This document shows positions 1-11,300 of a stretch of DNA of 64,000 bases, piece by piece. Source of the stretch: Melitaea cinxia (taxonomy: Eukaryota; Arthropoda; Insecta; Lepidoptera; Nymphalidae); NCBI RefSeq assembly GCF_905220565.1, contig NC_059403.1:4898001-4962000 (forward strand), given 5' to 3'. Each line of letters opens with the position of its first letter. The stretch's first letter is position 1. The position numbers and the translations under genes were made by a program. Under the pieces are notes generated by a model. It had not been told where the DNA came from and made no database searches. It saw only the letters and a list, made by a program, of their open reading frames with translations.

Positions 1-234
1 AGTTTACAAGTCTACAATTCACGAAGATATATTTGTGAACATATAAAATATACAAAAATGAACATAGAACCACCCTCTTGTTTAAAATAGGCTTAAAACA
101 AGTACACCAGTTTGCCAGCTCTTTCCCTTCATATTATGGTTACTGGCAACTTATCATATAGCTAAACAAACATTTTAAATATTTTTTTTTAAATACGTAA
201 TTGTTTTCATCTATATATTATATATATAAAAGCG

Positions 235-626
235 AAAGGTCACTCACTCATCACGAAATCTTCGAAACTATAACAGCTACAAACTTAAAATTTGGCAGGT
301 AAGTTTCTTATAGGGCGTAGATATCCGCTAAGAACTACGACGAAATAAGAAGAAGAGCGAACTAAGAACTAACTACGAAACTCGACTCCTAAGTGTGTAA
401 AACGGGGGTTAGAAGTTTGTATGAAATTCTTGTTTTTGAAATAAGAGACTTGAAATTTAAAATGTATGCTTTTATATATGGTGAGGAGGTATCCAAATAA
501 TGCATCGTAATCTATATATATAAAAGAGAAAGATCACTGACTCACTCATCCATGGTCCATCCAGATGGACTGAAAATTTGGCAGGGAGGTAGATTATAGT
601 TAGTAGGCGTCCGCTAAGAACGGATT
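235..626 (+). repeat. Short non-autonomous repeats
   Basis: Two diverged starts of the same type (TATATATAAAAGCGAAAGGTCACTCA at 221-246, TATATATAAAAGAGAAAGATC at 513-533), each followed by AAAATTTGGCAGG and CGTC/ATCCGCTAAGAAC. They form two tandem degenerate copies leading into the MITE at 627. Confidence 0.55.
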
Positions 627-1232
627 TTTAACCGACTTCCAAAAAAGGAGGAGGTTCTCAATTCGACTATTTTTTTTAAATGTATGTTACATCAGAACTT
701 TTGACTGGGTGGACCGATTTCGACAAAAATTTTTTTAATCGAAAGGTGGTGTGTGTCAATTGGTCCCATTTAAATTTATTTGAGATCTAACAACTACTTT
801 TCGAGTTATATCTAATAATGCGTTTTTACTTGACGCTTTTTTCGTCGACCTACGTTGTATTATACCGCATAACTTTCTACTTGATGTACCGATTTTGATA
901 ATTCTTTTTTTTTGTTGAAAAAGGGATATCCCTAGTTTGGTACCATGATAAGGAAACCAGGATCTGATGATGGGATCCCACAGAAATCGAGAGAAACTCT
1001 CGAAAATCTGCAATAACTTTTTACTGGGTGTATCGATTTTGATAATTTTTAATTTAATCGAAAGCTGATGTTTATCATGTGGTCACATATAAATTTTATC
1101 AAGATCTGATAACTACTTTTTGAGTAATCTTTGATAACGCGTAGTTACTTGACTATTTTTTCGTCGATCTACGTGTTGTATTACTCTTCGATGTAATTGA
1201 AGTCGGTTTTTTTCGTTTGCGAGCAAAAACAA
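627..1232 (-). mobile_element. MITE with AACCGACTTC terminal inverted repeats, copy 1
   Basis: One end reads AACCGACTTCCAAAAAAGGA (from 629) and the other TTGAAGTCGGTTTTTTTCG (around 1198-1216), an inverted pair. The interior repeats the phrase GGTGGACCGATTT or GTGTATCGATTTTGATAAT several times. A near-complete copy in the opposite orientation is at 22150-22834. No open frame of note. Confidence 0.6.
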
Positions 1233-3589
1233 TTATGTGATATTCCACCGCTAAGGAGGTTTTATTGGGGTTGATAGTTTGTATGAAACATATACAACAG
1301 CTATAAGCTCGTCTCATATGTTGTTTATACCGCAGCTTGAAAATAAAACTAAAAATGTGTGAGATGTTTTATAAAAATAACTATTAAACTATACTAAATT
1401 GTGCCATTTAAAAAGTCACTCAGTGTGATAAGCAAATAAAAAGTGACTGGAATATAAAAAATAATTTGCGTTAAACATCTTAATAGTAATGCATATCTTC
1501 ATATCCACGCGGACGTAGTCGCGGGTAACAGTTAGTGTATTATAAAACAAAGTCACCAAAAGTGTATGTGATCGATTCCCTCAAAATCTACTGAACGGAT
1601 TTTCATGCCGTTTAACCAATGTATAGAGGGCTTCAAGAGGAAGGTTTACGGAACGGCTAAGCTGATTTTGATGAGAGTTTCACAGGAAGTTTGCCGGGAT
1701 AACTTTGTGACAGTTGTGTAGTTATATAATATATTAATCATTTATAATATCTTGCGATATTATAAAAGTTTCTAAAAAATATTTCATAGTAACCGCCGAT
1801 ACTTTAAAAAAAAAAAACAGTACCGCCGATACTTTTTTAACGGTTTTTATTTAAGAAAAAGTTGTAAGCGTGGTCAATTCTATTAATCATGTTTATAAAA
1901 CCTAACAGGAACTTTTCTAATAATAATTTTCAAATAAAAATAACACTATTATTCTAGGTTTAAGAGATACTTGTTAATAGTACAGATCTTTAATTCACTA
2001 TGTCACATAGGTGGAGGATACACGAAGGAGATTGATGATGATCAGTGTAATTAAAACTTAATACAATATATAAAAGTAATTAACTAAATGCTATATGTAG
2101 TTTTTTTATTGGTTGTTAGCTGTACTTTTGTAATCAAAAAGGCTTTAATATTATCCTTTGAATTGGATTCATCAGATGAATGTATTGAAAACTGACAGTT
2201 TTTGATTTCAACCCTATATAATTAAGTTTTAAGTGCTTCCCGTTTTGATTAGGTTACTAGGTTATTATTCTAGGCTTCTTAAACTATTACGTCTCAACGT
2301 AATATTTAGTAGATTGGGCAAGTTTTCAGTTCACGGATTTTGTAAAAAACAATGGCTCGTAAAAAGTGCTTTTAAAAGTACACAGCCCTAGTCAGTAGTG
2401 CTGAGAACACCGTTCGCGCGGAACGCTCTGTTGACGTGAGACAGAACCAAAGAGCAGTCGGCCATGCCGTGTGCTGCTGCAGTACGGCTAACACACAGAA
2501 TGCAAGTATCTATCAAAATTTCTTAGTGTTTGTTGTTTTTAATTTGTCTTTGTTCAGCATAAGCAAGGGATTGTTAATATACTGCCGTGCTTTTAAAAAA
2601 GCCGTAAATTTCTGTAACTACTTTGAAATTTTGACACCATTACATTTATTTTATGATAACAATTGTAAAATGTATCAAAAAACTGCTTGTATTTAATCAG
2701 CATTATTATAATAATACCATTTATTTCGTTTAATTTTTTTTTAAAACTGAGCTCAATTTTCGATTTTTGTACTTTTACCTAAGCACGTCATGTATAAAGC
2801 TTTTTATCTTTTTTTTTAATTTAACACTATAAAAGTGCGTGTGTAAAGTTTAATAAATGTCAAGGGTTTCATTTATAACATTTTACAAGTGAATAATATA
2901 CTCGCCAGGTAATGTTGTAGTTTAATTAATTGAAGAAATAATCATAAATTACATATGAATGGATTAGTATTAATAGAAACTAGAGTTAAAGCTCGTATGT
3001 ACTCAACGCCCCGTTGTGATTTCACATAAAAAAGTTCTTATATGTGTCGAATTACTTGGCATTTTTATTGCTTTGCTCTTGTGAGACTAATAAATAGGGT
3101 TAAGAGGTCTTTTATTAGGCCTCCCTCTGGATTTTTAAGTAACAAATGCGATCCTTATATTTAGCTATATAAATTTAAATAAAAATAAAAATGTTTGTTT
3201 TGGTTGCGATTGTAAAATTTCAAACAACAGTTTTCTCTATATACCAATAAAAAACTGCAATGGCAACAGAAATTTCAATGGCGACATGAAAAAATAAACA
3301 AACATTAGTATTACCACTAGCAAAACGTGTGCAACAAATGGCAATTTAACATTCATCACATAATGCAACTCCAGACTATCTGGAGTGAGTTCAGGTAGCG
3401 AGTCAGTGAAACACGGGGCTATCGCTCGTCCACTAAAATTTCATTCACGGAAAACTATTGGATATATTTCAATTAAGTAGTCCCATTTTTATTTGTTTAA
3501 TATAAACAATTAAAGCTAAGAAAAATCGAATTTTATGACCACTACGTGTACTGCAATACGAGTACCTCTTATTTCTTGTCTATTTTTGT
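1233..3589. other. No gene recognised
   Basis: AT-rich DNA. A fragment near 1500-1690 (ATCCACGCGGACGTAGTCGC, CTACTGAACGGATTTTCATG) looks like a CTAG-type Helitron-like repeat. The frame at 2436-2696 has no family signature. Nothing else can be supported. Confidence 0.5.
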
Positions 3590-4173
3590 TTTCTAACCGC
3601 TTTCAAAAAATAGGAGGAGTTTCTAAATTCGACTGTATCGTTTTTATGTGTGTAACCTCATAGCTGTTTACTGGGTGCACCGATTTTTATGATTAATTTG
3701 TTTTAATGTATTCGAGTGCTGTGTGGCTACGGCACCATAGAATATAGCCACCCCCTCTCTTCCCGTGGGTGTCGTAAGAGGCGACTAAAGGATAACAAGG
3801 TTCCACTACCACCTTGGAACGTAAGAAGCCGACCGATGGCGGGATAACCATCTAACCGCTGGCTTTGAAACACACAGGCCGAAGACGGGCAGCAGCGTCT
3901 TAGGTGCGACAAAGCCAGCCCTGCGGTCACCAACCCGCCTGCCCAGCGTGGTGACTATGGGCAACACACATGAGTTCGCGCAGTTTTGGCGCGAACTTGT
4001 GGAGGCCTATGTCCAGCTGTGGACTGTAATAGGCTGGAATGATAATGATGATGATGATGAATGTATTCGAAGCTGGTGCTTGTCATATGGTTTCATTTTA
4101 ATTTGGGCGAGATATTCTAACGCGTATTGTTACATGTAAATAGAGTTGCTTTTTTGTTTGAGATAAAAACAAT
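3590..4173 (-). mobile_element. Third MITE copy, split by a SINE
   Basis: The left part (3590-3715) has TTCTAACCGCTTTCAAAAAA and GGGTGCACCGATTTTTATG. The right part (4060-4173) has GAAGCTGGTGCTTGTCATATG and TTTTTTGTTTGAGATAAAAA. A SINE at 3716-4059 interrupts it, so the MITE was there first. Confidence 0.5.
3716..4059 (+). mobile_element. SINE sharing both ends with an RTE LINE, copy 1
   Basis: Starts GTGCTGTGTGGCTACGGCAC, contains CTTCCCGTGGGTGTCGTAAG and ends GGAGGCCTATGTCCAGCTG..ATAGGCTGGAATG with a (ATG)n tail. It is flanked by an 11-base direct repeat AATGTATTCGA at 3705-3715 and 4060-4070, a clear target-site duplication. Four more full copies and a fragment occur in the window. It has no long coding frame. 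Confidence 0.85.
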
Positions 4174-4467
4174 TATTTCTCAGAGTAGATGAAATTGCAG
4201 GATTCAGTTAGTAAATACTAAAGTCGTAAACACAACTAATAGCAGGATTCAGTTACTACAACTAATTAAAACAAAGTTTCTACTATTAAGTACTGGGTGA
4301 ATAGTATAGGGTTAGGTAACTTCAATCATAACCCAAAGCAAGCCGTAAACAAACCAAAATCCGTGCGTTAATGCAAAGTTATTCCAAATCGATCGGTTTA
4401 AACGTTTTCCGCCACTTTCGCCGATCGACGCGAATTGCGTTTAGTAACATATCGGCGGTCGAACAAA

Positions 4468-4560
4468 ATGACGGTCTCCGCGGGCGATAGTGACTTTGAA
4501 ATATCCGGTGACAGTTTATCCGATACCCCCGCGGACGAGAGTGACTGTGACGTCAACCAA
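4468..4560 (+). CDS. Candidate orphan first coding exon
   Basis: An ATG in a fair context (ACAAAATGA) opens a GC-richer 33-codon frame, very acidic and rich in Asp/Ser (starts MTVSAGDSDFEISGD, ends CDVNQCL), closing with TGA at 4567-4569. A donor-like GTGAGG at 4561 would let it splice out before the stop, with phase 2. The preceding 100 bases are CpG-richer than the surroundings and a CRE-like TGACGTCA lies inside. It could be the first exon of a gene continuing to the right, perhaps even an alternative start of the myosin, or a chance frame. No family recognised. Confidence 0.25.
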
Positions 4561-5084
4561 TGCCTGTGAGGTTCTTTTTAACGTGTTTTGTATTTTAGTT
4601 TAGGTGATTTATACATGTGATGGTTAATTAAGGAAGTTTTGAGATTTTTTTTCTGTTTGTTTGAGACTCGTCACGTAACAATTGTACCGGCGTCGGTAAG
4701 GTTATTTTTATTACGATGGTATTTAATAATAAAACGATGTAATATTTTTTCTCTCTGCATTTTATTAAAATAATAAAAATAACGGCATAAGCTTGCTCAC
4801 CTTGCCTTAATTGCACGGTTACAATCTAAAAGTACTTCTTAGTAAAGAAATCACTCTTACTATTCAGCCATATATTTTTATTGATTTAAGAAAAATATGA
4901 AGTGATAACAAAGTTTTAGAGTAGCGTAAGGGTTGTTCATACCTGCGTGCAAGCATACATGAACAACCAACGTTTATAGCTATGTAGTCATGCTGAAACG
5001 TTGGTTAAAATTTTTATAAATAAAAGCAAATATGCGTGTTCATGTAAAAAAAAAAAACATTGTTGTCTTTTACAACTAAGTAAA

Positions 5085-5227
5085 ATACCTGATAGCGATC
5101 GTTACTAGGTAGGGTACATAGGAAACATCCGCTAACCCGCAGTGGCGCAGCGTGGTAGATTAAGCTCCAATCCTTTTCCTACATGGAGAAAAAGGCCTAT
5201 GCCCAACTGTGATTGTTACAGGCTGAA
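5085..5227 (+). mobile_element. tRNA-derived SINE, 3' part
   Basis: Matches the second half of 6791-7140 (TGATAGCGATCGTTACT, AACCCGCAGTGGCGCAGCGT, GGCCTATGCCCAACTGTGAT..ACAGGCTGAATG). The tRNA-like head is missing. Confidence 0.7.
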
Positions 5228-6776
5228 TGTAATTTTAACTTACTATCGTGGTCTCTTCCTTAAGTAGGCTAACGTGTGTAATGCCAGTGTTATAGGTAAC
5301 AGTCGACTGATATCTGTACTATCATAATATATATAAATTACACGTGACTTTGTTAGTCCGCGTTGGACTCCTAAACTACTTAACCGATTTTAATCAAATT
5401 TGCACATCGTGTGCAGTTTGATCCAACTTGGAAAATGGGCTATATTTTATTTCGATATATATAAATATATTCAAGAAAAAAAATAAGGTGGTTCGAAGTT
5501 CGCCAGGTCGGCCAATTAATATTATGAAACTGAAAAATAGGTTTGTTTGTTCGAAAGCGCTAATATTAGAACTACTGGTTCGAATGGAAAAAATTATTTT
5601 CTGAGAGTCCATTTACCGAGGAAGGTATTATAATTAATATATTATATTTTAGTACGTTTTTTTCCTTAAATTAACACGAGTGTAACCGCAAGGTATAGCT
5701 AATAGATAATTATTTTACTAGAAGACAAGAACAGCATAGACAATTACCGCATCACCATAGACGTTCCTAATTAGGATCCCTAATACTGTTGTTCGGTACG
5801 AGATGTTTACAATTAAAAATATAAGATAATAATTATAATTATTACACAACGCACGAGTAATTACAACGACTGCGTAACACATTGAAACTAATTTAAATTA
5901 AGAGAGACAACTTTCTTTAATCTCACTTTTATATGACCATTGTTGTATCACAATTATTTATAGTGATACATATTTATAAACATTACTTAACGATCTTTTA
6001 TTACACAAATTAATTTTATCTGTATTTACTTTTTTCTATTGTTTTATTGTATTCGTTATTTATTTGATCTTATAATGGTTCATAGATAAGTTTTAAATGA
6101 AAAATATATTTTTGCAATTATGTCTTGATAAATATCAGATTCTTTGACATTTAGGGTTACTGCTTCGCTCATATATTGTCACACACACATAAATTTCATT
6201 ATACAGTGTCATATATTATAGCCTATGACCATTTTCAATAAACAGAATAAATAAGTTATTTAATATTTTTAAAACAGGCCATATTCATGAAACAAGAAAA
6301 GTGTTGGCTGGAAATATCTGTATGAAGTAAGTAAGAAAATAAAAATAAAGTCTTAGAAAATATATCGAAATATAAATACAATACATTTAAAACCACCATG
6401 GCAATCGTTTCCCGCAATATATCGAATACTGAATTTCATAACTATCCTAAAATGGTGTTTCGTTCCTTTATAAGCATATGGCCTTATATATTTTAATATA
6501 TTCGTAATAATGTTCTACCAATGTTGCTAGTTTATACTAAGCATTAATCAATTGAATTTATATTGAATTATTATTAAAACAGTACATACTAAACTATTCG
6601 AATACTTTCATCGTTCTTACTATGTTACTACGTATATAGTCTAAGATCTGAACTGGACATAATTTTCACCCATCTGCTTAATGGATAAAAATTAAATATT
6701 TATCTTCTTAATCTCGAAAAGATTGGCTGGAAATTCAGCCAACCCTTTCGCGATTTTTTTTCTAATATACTAAAAT
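5228..6776. other. No gene recognised
   Basis: AT-rich. A short repeat at 5335-5625 has TGACTTTGTTAGTCCGCGTTGG and GTTCGAAGTTCGCCAGGTC, of the GGGTCAGCTAGT type. Otherwise plain. Confidence 0.5.
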
Positions 6777-6790
6777 AAATATAAAATCAT

Positions 6791-7140
6791 TTTTGACGAC
6801 CGCTCTGATGTATTGGTGCGTGTGCCGTGTCGGAGGCGCCTAAACACCGACGGTCGTGGATTTAATTCCCGCTCGGAGTGGATATTTGTGCTTATACAAA
6901 TATTTATTTCCGGTCTGGTTGTTAGTCATTGTGGTTCTCCACCGCGCCTTGGAGACCACGTGAAGCTGTCGGTCCCGGTTTTTATCATGTAGGTACACCT
7001 GATAGCGATCGTTACTCATAGTAGGAAATACATCTGCCAACCCGCAGGGCAGCAGCGTGGTGGATTAAGCTCTGATCCTTCTCCTACATGGGGAAAGAGG
7101 CCTATCCCTAGCAGTGGGATATTAGGTACAGGCTAAAGCG
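6791..7140 (+). mobile_element. tRNA-derived SINE, full-length
   Basis: The head has B-box-like GGTCGTGGATTTAATTCCCG. The body has GGTCCCGGTTTTTATCATG, ACACCTGATAGCGATCGTT and CCAACCCGCAGGGCAGCAGC. The tail is CCTATCCCTAGCAGTGGGAT..ACAGGCTAAAGCG. A 14-base target duplication AAATATAAAATCAT flanks it at 6777-6790 and 7141-7154. Partial or diverged relatives are at 5085-5227, 7275-7500, 24935-25290 (minus), 33705-33900 (minus), 39955-40145 and 50650-50930. Confidence 0.8.
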
Positions 7141-7274
7141 AAATATAAAATCATCTTCATCCTTTAAGCAGATGGGTGAGGTTCTTCTCTAGTTCGGATC
7201 TCTTACTACTAGTCTGTTAATGACTTAAACCGTGTTACTAGTAAAATAAAACAAATCAATGTTTTCTACTATCA

Positions 7275-7500
7275 TTTAACGGCCGTTTTAATGTAGTGGT
7301 GCTAAAGTTGTATTAACACTCTCGGTCGTAGGTACGATATCTGCTTGATATAAAAATCTATTTGATTTTTTTAAATTTGCACAAATAGGAGTTTGTTTTG
7401 GACACGTAAAGAGAACTGTTATCCTGTTTTTATGATCTACACCTGATAACGATCGTTGGTTTTAGTAGGAAAATTATCCAAAGTCAACCCGCAGTGAAAA
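7275..7500 (+). mobile_element. Diverged tRNA-derived SINE
   Basis: Weak head (TAATGTAGTGGTGC, CGGTCGTAGGTACGATATC) and a recognisable middle (CACCTGATAACGATCGTTGG, AGTCAACCCGCAGTG). Strongly decayed. Confidence 0.5.
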
Positions 7501-8154
7501 AGCATGACGAATCTTACCATTCTCACGAGAAGAGTTAGAGTTAAGATTTAGTTTAAATCAGTATTATCAGTATCGACTTCTCTTGTTTACTACGAAAAAA
7601 GTTGAACTATCACTGACTTTTTTCAGGTATTCAGCCTAAAATTTCGACTCTGAAAGCAAACATACTGGGGCGGGCACTAAACCATTAGAGGAGTGTGTGG
7701 GCACGGCCCACACAGCCGCTCTTTTATATGTTTATAGTCTAGATGTTAATATATTTTGTTTATGTACTATACATATGTTAGGTTACATAATAAAACAAAA
7801 TTTCTCCACTTACGAGCGAAACTGAGTTACCCTTCCGTCATTTAAATAAATACATACAAAATGATCAGTCACGGCTCGTTAACGCGAACATACGCACGCA
7901 CATACAGACAACAGCATTCTGCATGCATACACACTTAATTGCATATAAATATTTTAATTAGGTACTGTGTACATCAGGAATTACTTGCAAAGTATCTGCT
8001 AATATAGCGAAGAAAGCTATTAACGAAATATATAGGTATGTTTTATGTATAGCCACAGAAATTTCACTTCTGTTCTAAACTTGAATTTATATTATTTAGG
8101 TATTGATTAATACCAAGGCGGCGGCGGCGTATTGAATATTAAATCCGTGCTGCT

Positions 8155-8365
8155 TATTGTTAATTTTGTCATATTATATACAATTTACCATACTCCTCGG
8201 AAACGGCTGGACCGACTTTTATGAAATTTTGTGTTCATATCGAGTAGGTCTGAGAATCCGGCCAACATCTATTTTTCAAACCCTAAGTTATGGGGGGGGG
8301 GGGGTTAAGGATGCTCATAACATATATAACAAAACAACGTTTGCGGGGTCAACTAGTAAATATAT
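8155..8365 (+). mobile_element. Short non-autonomous repeat with a poly-G tract
   Basis: Contains CTCGGAAACGGCTGGACCGA, TGAAATTTTGTGTTCATAT, a run of 13-14 G at about 8291-8305, and ends CGGGGTCAACTAGTAAA. A copy in the opposite orientation is at 37078-37215, also with the homopolymer. Confidence 0.5.
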
Positions 8366-8614
8366 AAAATCTAACCCTAAATAACACCAGAAAAAGAAAA
8401 TTCGTGATTTGATGCTTAAGCCTAAAAACTGTATAAGATATTTAGGGCTAGTTTCACTGGTGGTGGATAAAATTTACCCTGCACATAAGTTACGAATAGA
8501 ATAGAATTGGCCATCGGGAAATGTTTCTCAGCAACAAATTAATCTTAATTAAATTAATATTAATTTATTCTTAATAAACTAAAACATTTAGATTCACAAG
8601 TGCGAATAAAAATA

Positions 8615-11300
8615 TGTCTTATTTTTATTTTTTTATTTTATTTTTTATTTTATTTTGTTTTATTAGGCAATCCAACAGCGTTATAATACAATAGTATGTT
8701 ACAATATAATGCATAAAAATGGCCAAAATAGGATCACACTGATATGAAAGAAAATTAATCATTATAAAATGCATAACTAGACACTATATTTAAAAAATAT
8801 AATAATAAGAAGTAAAAAAAGTAAACGGCTATGTTCCGTCTTATCCACTGCAGTTAGAGGTGAGTGCATGACATGAAGATGTGAATGTGTGTTCGTGTAG
8901 GTGTGTGCATGTAAGATGGAGGTGTATTAGTGTAGGTGTGTGTATGTAAGATGAAGGTGTATTTGTGTGGGTTTGTGCATAAATCTGTAGGTGCTGGTTT
9001 AGAATATTATTGATGATACTACGAAAAATGCATCTTTTTGATTTCTTTTTTAAGTGCCGTCTTTGTTCTTGGGCAAAAAAGGTCTAATTTTGGATACTGC
9101 GTATTGTACGTATTGACAATACGGCAGATGACCGAGTTACGTGCGTAATTAGTTCTTACTTGAGGTGTATGGAACAATGGTTTAATATGTCTAGACCGTC
9201 TTGATGGAATTCGGAATTCAATCTGGGATAAAAGCTCGCTGCAATCTATTTTCCCACTTACAATATCATGTAATAAGACAATATCGTACTGCTTACGACG
9301 TTGGCATAGGGATTCAATTTGGTAGTGTTTACATGAATCAACATAGGTGGGAGAAGTTCTGTAAGTTTTGAAGTTCAAAAGTTTTATAAATTTTTTCTGG
9401 AGCGATTCAATTCTGTCGATATGTACATTGTATACAGGGGCCCATATACTACAAGCGTATTCCAGTATAGTTCGAACGAAGCAGAAATATAAAGTTTTGA
9501 TACAACCTATATTTTTGAAGGTATTGCTAACTCGTGATATGAAACCTAGTTGACTATATGCTTTAGAAATTATTGTATCGATATGATTTACAAAAGTCAT
9601 TTTGGAATCTAGTATCACCCCTAGGTCTCGAACAGAATCGACTCTTATGATGGGGACATTGTTTATAGCATAAGTATATAATATAGGATTCTTTTTACGA
9701 GTGAAAGTAATTTGATGACATTTAGTTGCGTTTACAGTGATACGATTAGTTAAGTAATATATGTATAGATCATTTAGGTCACATTGTATTTTGTGGCAAT
9801 CAGTGATGTTATTGATTTTTAAATAAATCTTCTTGTCGTCAGCAAACATTATAAATTTAGAGTAAGTTAAACATGAACCAATATCGTAGAGATACGCATT
9901 GTAGAGTAATGGGCCCAGTATAGACCCCTGCGGAACTCCAGAAATAACTGTAACGTAAGAACTTTGCACTCTTCCCAAAGTTACAGCTTGATTCCTATTT
10001 GTTATGTACGAGCTTATCCATCTAAAAAGGTCACCTCTTATACCCAGGGTATGCAACTTGTGCAACAGAATTATGTGATCAACCCTGTCGAACGCCTTTT
10101 CAAAATCTGTGTAAATAGCGTCAACTTGAACACCACCATCCATAGAGCGAAAGATGTAATCTGTAAATACCATTAAGTTGCTTACAGTGGAACGCCTCTT
10201 CATAAATCCATGTTGCTCATCCGGGATCGAAGAGAGAATTAACGGACTTATAGATTGGTATACTAATTTTTCGAATATTTTACAAAATAAGTTTAATTTT
10301 GAGATAGGCCGATAATTCTCGATCCGACCACGGGAACCACTTTTATGAATGGGTATAACTAACGCTTCTTTCCAGATACTAGGAAAAGTACTAAAAACGT
10401 TTATAGAAAGATTAAAAATTATGGTCAACGGTTTAGCTAGGCAAGAAGCACAGTTTTTTATAAACGTTGGGGGGATTTTATCACTACCTGGGCCCTTGTT
10501 AAGATCAATATGTTTTAGTAATTTTAAAACCACATCCTCAGAGAAACTTAGCCTATAAATTGTGTCAGTTGATTCTGCTAGTAGTGGGAGATTATATTGA
10601 GTAGCTGGTTTTTGAAATACACTCTCGAAAAAATGGCTGAAACCTTCGCAGGCGTCAGCTTCACAGCGGTAAGAATTGTCACCTAAAGTGAGTACGTTGG
10701 GGTATCCTGTGTTGCCGCTACGCAATGTTTTCAAGTATGACCACAGGTATTTAGGGTTCTTCTTAAGATTTGTTTGTATATATTCTTGATACGAATCGTA
10801 ACATTTTATTTGGATTTTCTTTTGTCGCCTTCGTAGAATAGAAAACTCATCGTAGTCTCTGGGATTACCGTGCCGAATCCACCGCCTATGCGCTCGGAGT
10901 TTGTCATTTATTACGCGTATTAAGGGTCTTGAATACCAAACGGGAAATTTATCTCTCCGGTGGAATATTTTTTTTGGTACAAAATCATGTATGACTTTAT
11001 TAATAATAAGGTAAAATTTTTGTTTTATTTCGTCTATGTTATTTCCCTGAAGTACTGTGTGCCAGTCAACGTTGCGAAGAAAGTTATTGATTTCATAGTA
11101 GTCGGCTTTAAAGAAGCAATACTTTATAAAAGATTCGCGTTTAATACAAGGCAACATAAGATCCGGTGCATTTAAATCCAAACATGGGTGATAGCCATCC
11201 TCCGAAACTAACGCAGTAGTAGATCGAGAAACATCAATGTGGGTATCACTAAATATTAAATCCAAAATATTATTACATTTATTAATAATTTCTTCTTATA
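8615..11300 (-). mobile_element. 5'-truncated non-LTR retrotransposon (Jockey/CR1 group)
   Basis: A minus-strand LINE copy. The long frame at 9019-11265 is followed by about 400 bases of 3' UTR and an A-rich (AAAAT)n-like tail at about 8615-8670. On the 5' side an in-frame stop and AT-rich DNA follow at about 11290, so only the end of the endonuclease domain remains. The 3' UTR holds a short G/T-rich minisatellite at 8885-8985 (GTGTAGGTGTGTGCATGTAAG-like units). It sits within unassigned DNA and no host gene overlaps it. Confidence 0.85.
9019..11265 (-). CDS. Retrotransposon ORF2: endonuclease tail plus reverse transcriptase
   Basis: About 748 codons without a stop. Residues 1-40 look like the end of an APE-type endonuclease (LDLIFSD, then SEDGYHPCL). 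The reverse transcriptase follows: NYRPISKLNLFCKIFEK, QHGFMKRRSTVSNL, DFEKAFDRVDH, SGVPQGSILGPLLYNAYL and the catalytic FADDKK. The C-terminal thumb region includes TILEYACSIWAPVY. The protein would copy element RNA at a nicked chromosomal target. The frame opens with a non-ATG (TTG-like) codon because the 5' part is lost, so it is unlikely to be made. An uninterrupted frame this long suggests recent insertion. Clade (Jockey, CR1 or Daphne-like) is not settled. Confidence 0.85.
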   Translation of the reverse strand: MDLIFSDTHIDVSRSTTALVSEDGYHPCLDLNAPDLMLPCIKRESFIKYCFFKADYYEINNFLRNVDWHTVLQGNNIDEIKQKFYLIINKVIHDFVPKKIFHRRDKFPVWYSRPLIRVINDKLRAHRRWIRHGNPRDYDEFSILRRRQKKIQIKCYDSYQEYIQTNLKKNPKYLWSYLKTLRSGNTGYPNVLTLGDNSYRCEADACEGFSHFFESVFQKPATQYNLPLLAESTDTIYRLSFSEDVVLKLLKHIDLNKGPGSDKIPPTFIKNCASCLAKPLTIIFNLSINVFSTFPSIWKEALVIPIHKSGSRGRIENYRPISKLNLFCKIFEKLVYQSISPLILSSIPDEQHGFMKRRSTVSNLMVFTDYIFRSMDGGVQVDAIYTDFEKAFDRVDHIILLHKLHTLGIRGDLFRWISSYITNRNQAVTLGRVQSSYVTVISGVPQGSILGPLLYNAYLYDIGSCLTYSKFIMFADDKKIYLKINNITDCHKIQCDLNDLYIYYLTNRITVNATKCHQITFTRKKNPILYTYAINNVPIIRVDSVRDLGVILDSKMTFVNHIDTIISKAYSQLGFISRVSNTFKNIGCIKTLYFCFVRTILEYACSIWAPVYNVHIDRIESLQKKFIKLLNFKTYRTSPTYVDSCKHYQIESLCQRRKQYDIVLLHDIVSGKIDCSELLSQIEFRIPSRRSRHIKPLFHTPQVRTNYARNSVICRIVNTYNTQYPKLDLFCPRTKTALKKEIKKMHFS

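Noticed and set aside
756..1013. 85-codon minus-strand frame
   Set aside because: Lies inside a MITE present in several copies without a conserved frame.
2436..2696. 86-codon plus-strand frame
   Set aside because: No family signature, AT-rich second half, no splice context; expected by chance.
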